A DNA stretch of 64,000 nt from GCA-2697345 sp002697345 (lineage in GTDB: Bacteria > Pseudomonadota > Alphaproteobacteria > Rhodobacterales > Rhodobacteraceae), in NCBI GenBank assembly GCA_943787605.1, contig CALSNB010000001.1:868001-932000 (forward strand). The letters run 5' to 3'. The notes beneath the pieces are model-generated. The model searched no databases. It was not told the DNA's origin and worked only from the letters and a program-made list of their open reading frames with translations. Shown one piece after another: positions 45,250-54,682 of this stretch. A program made the translations under genes and the position numbers. The stretch's first letter is position 1. Each line of letters opens with the position of its first letter.

Positions 45250-46854
45250 TTACATCCTAAAAATACCAAAAGTGGTTTTTTTAACTTTAGTATTTAAAGA
45301 TATTGAGAGGCTTAAAGCCAAGACCTCCCTTGTCTTTCGCGGATCAATTATACCATCGTCCCAAAGCCTAGCCGAAGCATAAAGAGGATGCGACTGTCTA
45401 GCAAACATCTCTATTGTAGGAGCCTTAAATTTCTCTTCTTCTTTAAGGGACCAGCTTTGACCAGCTTTTTCAATTGCGCGTCGCTTAACAGTGGCTAATA
45501 CACTAGCCGCTTGTTCACCTCCCATAACAGATATTCGAGAATTTGGCCATGTCCATAGAAATCTGGGTTGATAAGCTCGACCCGCCATTCCATAGTTTCC
45601 AGCACCAAATGATCCACCTACGATTAGGGTAATCTTTGGTACAGCCGTTGTAGCTACAGCGGCCACTAATTTAGCTCCATGCCTTGCAATACCTTCATTC
45701 TCGTATTTTTTACCAACCATAAAACCTGTTATATTCTGTAGAAATATTAGAGGGATTTTACGTTGAGAGCATATTTCCACAAAATGAGTACCTTTCTGAG
45801 CAGCCTCAGAAAACAACACACCATTATTTGCAATTATGCCTACAGGACATCCATTCAAGTGCGCAAAGCCAGTTACCAAAGTTTCTCCATAACGAGATTT
45901 AAATTCATCAAACCTAGACCCATCAACAATTCTAGAAATAACTTCTCGAATATCAAATACTGTCTTTAAATCTTTAGGTATTATTCCAAGGAGTTCATCA
46001 GGATCGAAACATGGATCTTCAGGTGTTTCCCACTTTACAGATAATGGCCGAGCTCTGTTAAACGAGCTCACCGATCTTCTTGCCATTTCCAAAGCTTGCA
46101 TATCATCTTCTGCTAAGTAGTCAGCAACTCCTGATAATCTAGTATGCACATCCCCACCACCAAGTTCTTCAGAGGAGACAATTTCACCAGTTGCCGCCTC
46201 AACTAATGGCGGTCCAGCTAGAAAAATAGTTCCTTGGTTTTTTACAATTATTGTAACATCAGACATAGCGGGGACATAAGCTCCACCAGCTGTACATGAC
46301 CCCATAACCACAGCTACTTGAGGAATTGATTTAGCACTCATTCTAGCCTGGTTATAAAAAATACGTCCGAAGTGATCTCGATCAGGAAAAACTTCATCTT
46401 GGTTGGGTAGGTTGGCGCCTCCACTATCCACCAAGTAAACGCACGGCAAACTGCACTCCTCTGCTATTTCTTGAGCTCGAAGGTGCTTCTTTACAGTTAT
46501 AGGAAAATAGGTTCCACCTTTTACGGTAGCGTCATTGCAGACAACCATTACGTCCTGACCATGGATACGACCAATACCAGTTATAATGCCAGCACATGGC
46601 GCTTCATTGCCATATAAGTCGTGTGCCGCGGTCGCTCCTATCTCCAAAAAAGGTGATCCAGGATCTAGCAGATTTGAAATTCTATCTCGAGGCAACATCT
46701 TTCCTCTAGCAACATGTCTCTCTCTAGATTTCTCTGGGCCACCTTTTGATATTTTTGTCGAAATTTCTTTACAAACATTAATAGCATCAATATTTGCTCG
46801 ATAATTACTTTTAAAAGTTTCAGAATTTACTGATATTAAACTTGTTAATTGCAC
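45250..46854 (-). CDS. liuB: methylcrotonyl-CoA carboxylase, carboxyltransferase beta subunit
   Basis: 534-aa carboxyltransferase moving CO2 from biotin to 3-methylcrotonyl-CoA. Typical regions: ARGKMLPRDRISNLLDPGSPFLE (in part), MGSCTAGGAYVPAMSD, LAGPPLVEAATGE and GGSFGAGNYGMAGRAYQPRF. The last, with its GNYGM, is the methylcrotonyl-type signature rather than propionyl-CoA carboxylase. It sits second in the operon after isovaleryl-CoA dehydrogenase. Confidence 0.94.
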   Translation of the reverse strand: MQLTSLISVNSETFKSNYRANIDAINVCKEISTKISKGGPEKSRERHVARGKMLPRDRISNLLDPGSPFLEIGATAAHDLYGNEAPCAGIITGIGRIHGQDVMVVCNDATVKGGTYFPITVKKHLRAQEIAEECSLPCVYLVDSGGANLPNQDEVFPDRDHFGRIFYNQARMSAKSIPQVAVVMGSCTAGGAYVPAMSDVTIIVKNQGTIFLAGPPLVEAATGEIVSSEELGGGDVHTRLSGVADYLAEDDMQALEMARRSVSSFNRARPLSVKWETPEDPCFDPDELLGIIPKDLKTVFDIREVISRIVDGSRFDEFKSRYGETLVTGFAHLNGCPVGIIANNGVLFSEAAQKGTHFVEICSQRKIPLIFLQNITGFMVGKKYENEGIARHGAKLVAAVATTAVPKITLIVGGSFGAGNYGMAGRAYQPRFLWTWPNSRISVMGGEQAASVLATVKRRAIEKAGQSWSLKEEEKFKAPTIEMFARQSHPLYASARLWDDGIIDPRKTREVLALSLSISLNTKVKKTTFGIFRM

Positions 46855-46911
46855 TTTTACCTCAATATGTCTAAATTCTACTCTTTAAAATCACTACGAT
46901 TATTAGTTGCG

Positions 46912-48075
46912 TTAATTAATACTTTCCACAAGTTCTCGACCTATTAACATTCTTCTTATTTCTGATGTGCCTGCTCCTATTTCCATAAGTTTTGCATCTC
47001 TAAAAATTCGTGAGACGGGAGAATCTGCCATAAAACCGGCGCCACCCATTGCTTGAACAGCCTGGTGAGCCTGTTTCATAGCCTCTTCAGATGAATATAG
47101 TACACATGCTGCTGCATCTTGTCTGGTTACTTCTCCCCTGTCACAAGCTTTAGCAACTTCGTACACATAAGCCCTTGCTGAATTCATTGCGGTGTACATA
47201 TCAGCAATCTTTCCTTGCATTAATTGGAAACTACCAATTGGCTCTCCAAACTGTTTTCGTTGTGATACATAAGGCATTACTTCGTCCAAACAGGCAGCCA
47301 TAATCCCAGTACCTATACCTGCAAGAACTACCCGCTCATAATCGAGTCCCGACATCAACACTTTTACACCATTATTTTCCTCACCTAATACATTTTCAAA
47401 TGGCACTTTGACATCATCAAAAATTAGTTCGGCTGTATTTGACCCTCGCATTCCTAATTTATCAAAATGAGCGCCTGAACTAAAACCATGCATTTCTTTT
47501 TCAATTATAAAAGCAGTAATTCCCTTGGAGCCGAGCTCTGGGTTAGTTTTGGCATAAACAATTAACGTTGAAGCTTCAGGGCCATTCGTTATCCAATATT
47601 TGGACCCATTAAGTTTATAATGATCATTCCGCTTTTCTGCTTTTAGTTGCATTGACACTACATCAGAACCTGCCCCAGCCTCACTCATTGCAAGAGATCC
47701 AACATGCACCCCAGACAATAAATTGGGTAAAAACTTTCTCTTTTGTTCTTCTGTCCCATTCAAATTTATTTGATTCACGCATAAGTTAGAATGGGCACCA
47801 TAGCTCAGAGAAACAGATGCAGATGCTCGGGCGATTTCTTCCACAACAATAACATGGGCAAGATATGACATACCGGCACCACCATAATCCTCACCAACAG
47901 TAACTCCAAGAAATCCTAAGTCCCCCATTTCCCGCCATAACTCTGCTGGAAATTGATTATCTTTATCAATTTTCACTGCTATTGGCCTCAAACGTGCTTG
48001 AGCCCACTTGTTGACAGTCTCTCGAAGAGCATTAACGTCATCACCTAAATCAAAAGTCATAGAATTGTTAAACAT
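46912..48075 (-). CDS. liuA: isovaleryl-CoA dehydrogenase
   Basis: 387-aa FAD acyl-CoA dehydrogenase starting the leucine pathway: isovaleryl-CoA to 3-methylcrotonyl-CoA, passing electrons to ETF. AMSEAGAGSDVVSM and YWITNGPEAS are flavin and substrate motifs; the catalytic Glu in LDYERVVLAG (about 247) is at the isovaleryl-type position, not the C-terminal one of other acyl-CoA dehydrogenases. ATG at 48075 is used; a GTG one codon earlier is in frame. First gene of the operon, with a palindrome 18 bp upstream. Confidence 0.95.
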   Translation of the reverse strand: MFNNSMTFDLGDDVNALRETVNKWAQARLRPIAVKIDKDNQFPAELWREMGDLGFLGVTVGEDYGGAGMSYLAHVIVVEEIARASASVSLSYGAHSNLCVNQINLNGTEEQKRKFLPNLLSGVHVGSLAMSEAGAGSDVVSMQLKAEKRNDHYKLNGSKYWITNGPEASTLIVYAKTNPELGSKGITAFIIEKEMHGFSSGAHFDKLGMRGSNTAELIFDDVKVPFENVLGEENNGVKVLMSGLDYERVVLAGIGTGIMAACLDEVMPYVSQRKQFGEPIGSFQLMQGKIADMYTAMNSARAYVYEVAKACDRGEVTRQDAAACVLYSSEEAMKQAHQAVQAMGGAGFMADSPVSRIFRDAKLMEIGAGTSEIRRMLIGRELVESIN

Positions 48076-48092
48076 CACAGTAATCCATTAAT

Positions 48093-48106
48093 TGAACGTT
48101 TGTTCA
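48093..48106. promoter_or_regulatory. candidate operator in front of the leucine operon
   Basis: TGAAC (48093-48097) and GTTCA (48102-48106) are exact reverse complements around GTTT, 18 bp upstream of the isovaleryl-CoA dehydrogenase start and next to an AT-rich TATATA-type -10 region on the minus strand. This shape and position suit a dimeric repressor, for example of the TetR type known in acyl-CoA metabolism. No regulator gene is adjacent. Confidence 0.45.
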
Positions 48107-48150
48107 TTTATATATTAATTAGAAAAAAGTCTATCCTTTTATACCAACTT

Positions 48151-49347
48151 TTACACCCTGGATAGTTTCATAGCTTCGCTGGAAATAATTCTAGCAATGA
48201 TCTGACAGTCCTTTAAACTAAAAGTCAGCGGCAAACGCATATCAATAAGGCCAGAAAGTATTCTATCAGTATTTGCGAGCTCTTGAGGTTCAACATATGC
48301 CCAACTATCATATTTTGATGTAAATGCTTTTGGAACACTGGCCCCAAACCATTTCAGTTCGACCCCTCTATTCATACAACCATTTAAGAAAAGCTCTATT
48401 TGATTGCCACTCGTTTTTGGTATCTCAAACTGCAAAGATGATCCAACAAAAGATTCATTTTCACTTCGTTCTATAATTTTTATTATAGGTACATTTCTAA
48501 GTCCCTCTTCAATCACCTTATAGCGTTCATTCCACCGAAAAACTCTATCACTTAGATCACTAAGTTGTGGCCTTAGGATAGCCGCCCTAAGATTGTCCAT
48601 ACGTCCAGAAATATTGGGAGTTTGAAGTTTGATCTCTTCGAATATAGCAGAATCTGGAATAGATCGATGTTGTTGATAAAGCATATAGGACCCAGACAAG
48701 ATTATTGCTCTAGCGATAATCTCATCATCATCTGTTACTAATAACCCCCCCTCCCCAGAATTAAGATGCTTATATGTTTGAGAAGAATAACAGCCAATTA
48801 CCCCATGACGTCCAGAAGGAATACCAGCCCAGGAAGCTCCCATAGTGTGAGCACAATCTTCAATTACTTTTATCTCATGTAAATTACAAATTGCCATTAA
48901 TTTATCCATATCACAGATGTGACCTCGCATATGCGAAAGCAGCAATACTTTTGAACTAGAGCTTTTAATTTTTAGTTCTAAATCTTCTAAATCTATCGTT
49001 AAATTATCTACAGTATCAACAAAAATAGGTTGAGCACCAACACCTGCTATAGCTCCCGGAACTGGTGCTAAAGTAAATGCATTTGATAAAACAAAATCTC
49101 CAGCTTTAACTCCTATTGCCCTTAAAGCGCAACCCATAGCATATCCACCTGATGCAACAGCTAGCGAGTACTTGGAGCCAATTAAACGTGAAAACTCTTC
49201 CTCTAATAATGTTGTTTCGGAAACCTCACCCTCAATAACATTATATCTATGCAATCTACCAGATCGAAGCACCCTAAGCGCTGCTGATATGGCAATTTCT
49301 GAAATTGGTTCTTGTTGAGTAAAACTTCCATCAAAAATTTCTTCCAT
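48151..49347 (-). CDS. DegT/DnrJ/EryC1/StrS-family aminotransferase
   Basis: 398-aa PLP-dependent aminotransferase of the family that aminates keto-sugars or makes related compounds. PLP Lys193 (SQTYKHLNSGEGG), Asp164 (IEDCAHTMGA) and the SGGYAMG segment are in place. I chose the ATG at 49347 (MEEIFDGSFTQQEP), which has AGAGG 6 nt upstream; ATGs at 49377 and 49398 lack a ribosome binding site. It is alone: no nucleotide-sugar or polysaccharide genes are near, so the substrate is unknown. Confidence 0.85.
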   Translation of the reverse strand: MEEIFDGSFTQQEPISEIAISAALRVLRSGRLHRYNVIEGEVSETTLLEEEFSRLIGSKYSLAVASGGYAMGCALRAIGVKAGDFVLSNAFTLAPVPGAIAGVGAQPIFVDTVDNLTIDLEDLELKIKSSSSKVLLLSHMRGHICDMDKLMAICNLHEIKVIEDCAHTMGASWAGIPSGRHGVIGCYSSQTYKHLNSGEGGLLVTDDDEIIARAIILSGSYMLYQQHRSIPDSAIFEEIKLQTPNISGRMDNLRAAILRPQLSDLSDRVFRWNERYKVIEEGLRNVPIIKIIERSENESFVGSSLQFEIPKTSGNQIELFLNGCMNRGVELKWFGASVPKAFTSKYDSWAYVEPQELANTDRILSGLIDMRLPLTFSLKDCQIIARIISSEAMKLSRV

Positions 49348-49599
49348 TAAAGCCTCTTGATTGCTGAACCTAAACATACTTATAGCAAAATAAAACATGA
49401 TCAGCCATAAATAAAACTATTACTTTCCTATTAACAAAGGAAGTTATTATAATGAGATATGCATGAATTACCTAATAAGAAGTTTTTTGGTGGTCGAGAA
49501 GAGTTAAAGCTAAAAATTAGATCAAAAAAAATCAAGAAGATATTTTTAATATTTTCGTAGAACGTATAATTAAATTAAAAACTTTATTTTAAGTGAATA

Positions 49600-50268
49600 C
49601 TATGGGATTAGAGTATTAGAAATTTCGAGTAAATCTCGATAATCTGACAAGAAAGCATCTGGACTTAGCGAATCTATTTCAAATTTTCCAGGCCCAAAAT
49701 CAACTAAAACTATTGGAACGCCTGCAGCGCGTGCAGTATCATAATCTGTTAATGTATCGCCTACTAACAGCGATCTCTTTACTTCGCCGCCACACCTTCG
49801 AACAGCTTCAATATAAGGCTCAGGGTGTGGTTTTTTAAATGCTATTGTATCAGCTCCAACTAATGAACCAAATTCTTGACGGAAATTTAGATCAACCAAT
49901 AATTTTTCTGCCAAGTACTCAGGTTTATTAGTACAGATACCAACTAAAAAATCAGAATTTTTTAAGGTTAATATGGTTTCACGAACTCTTGGGTAAAAGA
50001 ATGTGTGAACGCTTAAGTTTTCTTCATATGTTTTAATAAAAAATGGGTACTCCCGAGTGATATCGCTTTCATTATAAACTACCTTTGCCAACTCAAACCC
50101 CGCCTTCAATAAGGCCCGACCACCTTTTAATGCTATATGAGAGTGGTCTGCCAAATTAAGCGTTCCATCTAATCCAAGTTTTTTAAAACAACTGTTAGCA
50201 GCATTAAGTAGATCCTCGCTTGTATCAGCTAAGGTACCATCTAGATCAAAAATTATTGTTTTCATCAT
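49600..50268 (-). CDS. gph: phosphoglycolate phosphatase (HAD family)
   Basis: 222-aa HAD hydrolase. The catalytic FDLDGTLADT gives Asp8 and Asp10; GICTNKP carries the motif II Thr, and SLLVGDTLTDYDTARAAG the motif IV acidic residues. Gph recycles 2-phosphoglycolate from DNA repair. The divergent gph / glmU-glmS arrangement is common in alphaproteobacteria and supports this name; other HAD phosphatase activity is possible. Confidence 0.88.
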   Translation of the reverse strand: MMKTIIFDLDGTLADTSEDLLNAANSCFKKLGLDGTLNLADHSHIALKGGRALLKAGFELAKVVYNESDITREYPFFIKTYEENLSVHTFFYPRVRETILTLKNSDFLVGICTNKPEYLAEKLLVDLNFRQEFGSLVGADTIAFKKPHPEPYIEAVRRCGGEVKRSLLVGDTLTDYDTARAAGVPIVLVDFGPGKFEIDSLSPDAFLSDYRDLLEISNTLIP

Positions 50269-50386
50269 TTTTCCATTCTACAAATTTTCATTCACTGTAA
50301 TATGATGAAACCAGAAGTTACAGATCAATACTTGCAACCTAGCAAGATAAGATTATGAAAGTATAAAATTATAAAAGAGTACAATA

Positions 50387-51736
50387 ATGGAACGTGCAAT
50401 AGTAATATTAGCTGCCGGCCGCGGGAAGAGGATGAATTCAGGGATCCCGAAAGTGTTGCACAAAATAGCAGGCGCACCAATGATAATGCACGCTCTTAGA
50501 ACAGCAAAAACATTAGATCCAGAGAGAGTAATTGTTATAACTGGGCACGGTGCCGAGAGAGTTGAAAAAGAGATAAGTGAAATTGAACCTGAAATAGGTT
50601 TTGTTAGACAAATTGAGCAGAAAGGCACTGGCCATGCCGTTAAATGCGCCGAGAAAATACTGAAGGACTTTACGGGAAACACACTTATACTATATGGAGA
50701 CGTTCCTTTTATTTCTCCGGAAACTCTTCAATTGCTTATAGAAGAAAAGGAGCGTGGGACCGATCTGGTAATATTAGGATTTAAAAGCAAACAGCCCAGA
50801 AGTTACGGCAGGTTAATAATTGAAAATGACCAATTGATCAGCATTGTAGAAGCCAAAGATGCAACTAATGAACAATTAAAGATCACTCTTTGTAACTCAG
50901 GAGTACTTTATACAGAAAACAAAATTCTTTTCCAATTACTTAGTAGCATTACCAATAAAAATGCTAATGAAGAATACTATCTAACAGACATCGTTAAAGC
51001 TGCAAAAGATCAAAATCTATCAGTTAAGGCCGTGTTTTGTGATGAACCGGAGACATTAGGTATTAATACTCGATCTGAGTTATCCACGGCTGAGCTTACA
51101 TTCCAAATAAGGGCGCGTGAACGTATAATCGAAAATGGGGTAACATTAAGTCAACCTGAGACCACCTATTTTTCTTTTGACACCGAAATAGGTCGCGAGG
51201 CTTGTATCGGACCTAATGTAGTTTTTGGACCAGGAGTGACTATTGAGTCAGGAGCTGAAATTTTACCATTTTGTCATTTAGAAGGATGTCATATTTCTAA
51301 AGGAGCGAGGATAGGCCCATTTGCAAGATTGCGTCCAGGAACCGAGTTAAGCGAAGACGTAAAAGTGGGAAACTTTGTTGAAATAAAAAATTCAACAATA
51401 AATACAAAATCAAAAATTAATCATCTATCATATATTGGCGATACCACTATAGGAGAGAATTCAAATATAGGTGCTGGGACGATAACTTGTAACTATGATG
51501 GTATAAGTAAACATACTACAAAAATTGGAAGTGACGTCTTTATAGGCTCAAATACTTTACTCGTGGCCCCTGTATCGGTTGGCGATAAGTCCATGACTGC
51601 CTCAGGAACTGTTGTTACTGAGGACATCCCAAGTGGAAATCTTGCTATTGGTAGAGTGAAGCAAGTAAATAAGCCAGGATATGTTAAAAAACTAGTTGCT
51701 CTCCTTAGGTCAAAAAAGAAATTAAAAGATAACTGA
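50387..51736 (+). CDS. glmU: bifunctional N-acetylglucosamine-1-phosphate uridyltransferase / glucosamine-1-phosphate acetyltransferase
   Basis: 449-aa enzyme making UDP-GlcNAc for peptidoglycan and lipopolysaccharide. The N-terminal pyrophosphorylase domain has LAAGRGKRM (8-16) and Lys22; the C-terminal half is a left-handed beta-helix of hexapeptide repeats with IGAGTITCNYDGISKH. Its TGA stop is directly followed by the glmS ATG (no gap), so the two pathway genes are translated together. Confidence 0.97.
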   Translation: MERAIVILAAGRGKRMNSGIPKVLHKIAGAPMIMHALRTAKTLDPERVIVITGHGAERVEKEISEIEPEIGFVRQIEQKGTGHAVKCAEKILKDFTGNTLILYGDVPFISPETLQLLIEEKERGTDLVILGFKSKQPRSYGRLIIENDQLISIVEAKDATNEQLKITLCNSGVLYTENKILFQLLSSITNKNANEEYYLTDIVKAAKDQNLSVKAVFCDEPETLGINTRSELSTAELTFQIRARERIIENGVTLSQPETTYFSFDTEIGREACIGPNVVFGPGVTIESGAEILPFCHLEGCHISKGARIGPFARLRPGTELSEDVKVGNFVEIKNSTINTKSKINHLSYIGDTTIGENSNIGAGTITCNYDGISKHTTKIGSDVFIGSNTLLVAPVSVGDKSMTASGTVVTEDIPSGNLAIGRVKQVNKPGYVKKLVALLRSKKKLKDN

Positions 51737-53563
51737 ATGTGTGGCATAGTAGGGATATTAGGTAAAAACGAAGTATCTCCTCTTATTTTGGAGTCACTTA
51801 AACGCTTAGAGTATAGAGGGTACGATAGCGCTGGAATAGCAACAGTTAATCTAGGAAAACTTGAGAGGAGAAGATCTGTTGGAAAGCTCCTCAACCTTTC
51901 AGATCATTTAGTAAGTAATCCGCTATCAGGTAAATCAGGTATTGGGCATACTAGGTGGGCTACTCATGGAGCACCAACAATTGTAAACTCTCACCCACAC
52001 CAATCAGGAACATCAGTCGCGGTTGTCCATAATGGAATAATCGAAAACTTTAATGATCTAAAGTCTAAGCTGATAGCAAAGGGTGCAAATTTTGAATCTG
52101 AAACTGATACAGAAGTTATTGCTCATCTAGTACACAAATTTTTGGAAAGTGGTATGCACCCAACGGATGCAGTAAAAGAAACTTTGCCACTATTACAAGG
52201 GGCGTTCGCTCTATGTTTCCTTTTTTCAGGAGAACCTGACTTAATGATTGCTGCGAGACAAGGGTCTCCATTAGCCATAGGTTATGGTAATGACGAAATG
52301 TTTATTGGCTCTGACGCTATTGCGCTATCCCCCTTAACAAACAAAATTTCCTATTTAGAAGAAGGTGACTGCGCTGTCATCCAGAGACACAGTGTTAAGA
52401 TATTTGATCAATCAGATAATCTCGTTGAACGCAAAATCAATAAAATTAAACCTGATCAGACCCGGAGTAGTAAAGATGGGTTTAAACATTTTATGTTGAA
52501 AGAAATATTTGAGCAACCTGAAGCTCTCTCTCGAGTTATCACTAAATATATCTCAGCTGATGGAAAATCGATTACAATTAAGTGCTCTGAAATGGATTTA
52601 GATAAAATCGAAAAAATTACTATGGTTGCCTGTGGCACCGCTTACCTGGCATGTGCAACTGCCAAATATTGGTTTGAGAAATTTGCACGCATTCCTGTCG
52701 AAGTTGATATTGCCTCAGAGTTTAGATACCGAGAACCACCACTCACAAAAGATACTCTCGCAATTTTTGTAAGTCAGTCAGGTGAAACAGCAGATACATT
52801 AGCAGCCTTACGATACGCAAAAATACATGCTAAAAAAGTTATCTCAATCGTAAATGTTTCTGAAAGCTCCATTGCTAGAGAAAGTGACCTAGCAATCCCA
52901 ATTTTAGCTGGCCCAGAGATCAGTGTCGCATCCACAAAAGGTTTTACAAATCAATTAGCAGTACTTGCAATTTTAGCTCTAAAAATTGCTGCAGAGCAAA
53001 ACCAACTGTCCTCCCCTCAATTGCAGACCTACCTTGCAAATTTGCGCTACTTACCCAGCTTACAAAATGATGTTTTAGATGCGAGCCCAAAAATTGAAAA
53101 AATCTCTCGAAAACTTTCAAAAATTACAAACATGTTATTTCTTGGTAGAGGAGTGATGCACCCATTAGCGTTAGAGGGTGCACTCAAACTAAAAGAAATT
53201 AGCTATATACACGCAGAGGGTTTTGCCTCTGGAGAATTAAAGCATGGACCAATCGCCTTAATAGATAATAAGGTTCCTGTGGTCGTAATTGCACCCACTA
53301 ATGATTTATTTGAAAAAACAATTTCAAACATGCATGAGGTTATGGCAAGGGATGGTAAGGTAATATTTGTAACAGATCGTGAGGGCTCCGAAGTTGCTTC
53401 GAAGGGTTCATGGGAGATTATAGAGATGCCAAAAATTACTCACCTCTTTGCACCAATTGTTTATGCTATTCCAATGCAATTACTTGCGTACTATACCGCA
53501 GTCACCAAAGGCACAGACGTTGATCAACCTCGCAATTTAGCAAAATCAGTCACTGTGGAGTAG
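51737..53563 (+). CDS. glmS: glutamine-fructose-6-phosphate aminotransferase
   Basis: 608-aa enzyme starting hexosamine synthesis. The N-terminal glutaminase has the nucleophile Cys after the initiator Met (MCGIVGI) and the GHTRWATHG and HNGIIENF motifs; two SIS sugar-isomerase domains follow (about 290-420 and 460-600). It ends with the characteristic DQPRNLAKSVTVE. No glmS ribozyme is possible, because the gene starts right at the glmU stop. Confidence 0.97.
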   Translation: MCGIVGILGKNEVSPLILESLKRLEYRGYDSAGIATVNLGKLERRRSVGKLLNLSDHLVSNPLSGKSGIGHTRWATHGAPTIVNSHPHQSGTSVAVVHNGIIENFNDLKSKLIAKGANFESETDTEVIAHLVHKFLESGMHPTDAVKETLPLLQGAFALCFLFSGEPDLMIAARQGSPLAIGYGNDEMFIGSDAIALSPLTNKISYLEEGDCAVIQRHSVKIFDQSDNLVERKINKIKPDQTRSSKDGFKHFMLKEIFEQPEALSRVITKYISADGKSITIKCSEMDLDKIEKITMVACGTAYLACATAKYWFEKFARIPVEVDIASEFRYREPPLTKDTLAIFVSQSGETADTLAALRYAKIHAKKVISIVNVSESSIARESDLAIPILAGPEISVASTKGFTNQLAVLAILALKIAAEQNQLSSPQLQTYLANLRYLPSLQNDVLDASPKIEKISRKLSKITNMLFLGRGVMHPLALEGALKLKEISYIHAEGFASGELKHGPIALIDNKVPVVVIAPTNDLFEKTISNMHEVMARDGKVIFVTDREGSEVASKGSWEIIEMPKITHLFAPIVYAIPMQLLAYYTAVTKGTDVDQPRNLAKSVTVE

Positions 53564-53605
53564 TTTTAGAGTAAAAAATAAATATTCATCAAGAAAGTAA
53601 GAGCA

Positions 53606-54607
53606 ATGCGAAACCTTAATCCGATAAACTATGTCTCTTCCAGTATCCATTTGTCAGATATAGATAGGGTTTTTGGAGCAAGCTGGCAATTAATTGGCCC
53701 CACCTCACGGCTAACAAATCGAGGAGATTATATTGCAACAGAAATAGCAGGAAACAAAGTTTTTTCTGTAAGGACTAAAGATGGATTGAAGGCCTTTCGT
53801 AACGTTTGCCGTCACCGTGGAGCACGTCTTTTGCCAGAGGGAACTGGGCATTGCACAACAATCCGTTGTCCTTACCACCAGTGGGTTTGGGGCGAGGATG
53901 GTTCCCTCTTAAACGTGCCTTGGTGGGGAGAGGATCCAGATTTTAATAAGAACGAGTGGGCTTTAGATACAGTAGAACTACACGAATGGCGTGGGTTTTT
54001 GTTTGCCTCATTGTTACCCAAAGTGCCCCTTGAGGAGCAACTAGGGGCTCTCGTCTCCGAAATCAAAGATGAACCAATCGAAAAATATAAATGGGTGCAC
54101 GAAGAAAGACTAGTCTTTGACGCCAATTGGAAGATTTATACTGATAATTTTGTTGAAGGTTATCATATTCCCGGAATCCATCCAAAATTTCATAGTGCCA
54201 TTGAGTTTGAAAAATTTGAAACAATCGCATTAGAAGGGATGGTAAAAATGACAGCACCCCCGCGAGAAGAGTTGTTCTACCGCGGAAAATGGTTGTGGAT
54301 GTGGCCCAACTGGACATTATCTCTCTTTGACGGGGGAATGAACACGTCACGAATTAACCCTATAAACCATCATCAAACCGAGTTAATCTATAATTTTTAC
54401 TTTGAAGATATTTCCAAAAATAATGCTCCAAAACGCGCAAAAACCATCGCTGACAACCTAGAGGTGATACGAGAAGATTTTGAAATCTGCGTCTCTACTC
54501 AAAGAAACTATGAAAGTGGTGGATACAAGCCAGGACCTCTTTCCCCACGCCACGAAGCTGGTGTTGCTTACTTCCAACAAAAATTACGGGACGCTGGGGG
54601 TCGGTAA
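53606..54607 (+). CDS. Rieske non-heme iron oxygenase, alpha-subunit type
   Basis: 333-aa ring-hydroxylating-type oxygenase. The Rieske 2Fe-2S ligands are Cys68, His70 (VCRHRG) and Cys88, His91 (RCPYHQW). The mononuclear iron site is in TDNFVEGYHIPGIHPKF, with His187 and His192; a third acidic ligand is probably in the EDFEICVSTQR region. No reductase, ferredoxin or beta subunit is adjacent. Family members act on aromatic compounds, quaternary amines or other substrates, so substrate is open. It follows glmS by 42 nt on the same strand. Confidence 0.88.
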   Translation: MRNLNPINYVSSSIHLSDIDRVFGASWQLIGPTSRLTNRGDYIATEIAGNKVFSVRTKDGLKAFRNVCRHRGARLLPEGTGHCTTIRCPYHQWVWGEDGSLLNVPWWGEDPDFNKNEWALDTVELHEWRGFLFASLLPKVPLEEQLGALVSEIKDEPIEKYKWVHEERLVFDANWKIYTDNFVEGYHIPGIHPKFHSAIEFEKFETIALEGMVKMTAPPREELFYRGKWLWMWPNWTLSLFDGGMNTSRINPINHHQTELIYNFYFEDISKNNAPKRAKTIADNLEVIREDFEICVSTQRNYESGGYKPGPLSPRHEAGVAYFQQKLRDAGGR

Positions 54608-54682
54608 AAGGTATACTAAACTTTCCGTAGAAAAATAGATCTGTATATGGCAAGGTTTAATAAAGAAAAGGACTAGTAATTT

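Noticed and set aside
49422..49450. Possible terminator hairpin after gph (ACTTTCC / GGAAGT)
   Set aside because: Stem is imperfect, weak, and about 150 bp from the gph stop, without a proper T run.
51737..51760. glmS ribozyme
   Set aside because: glmS begins directly after the glmU stop, so there is no 5' leader to hold one.
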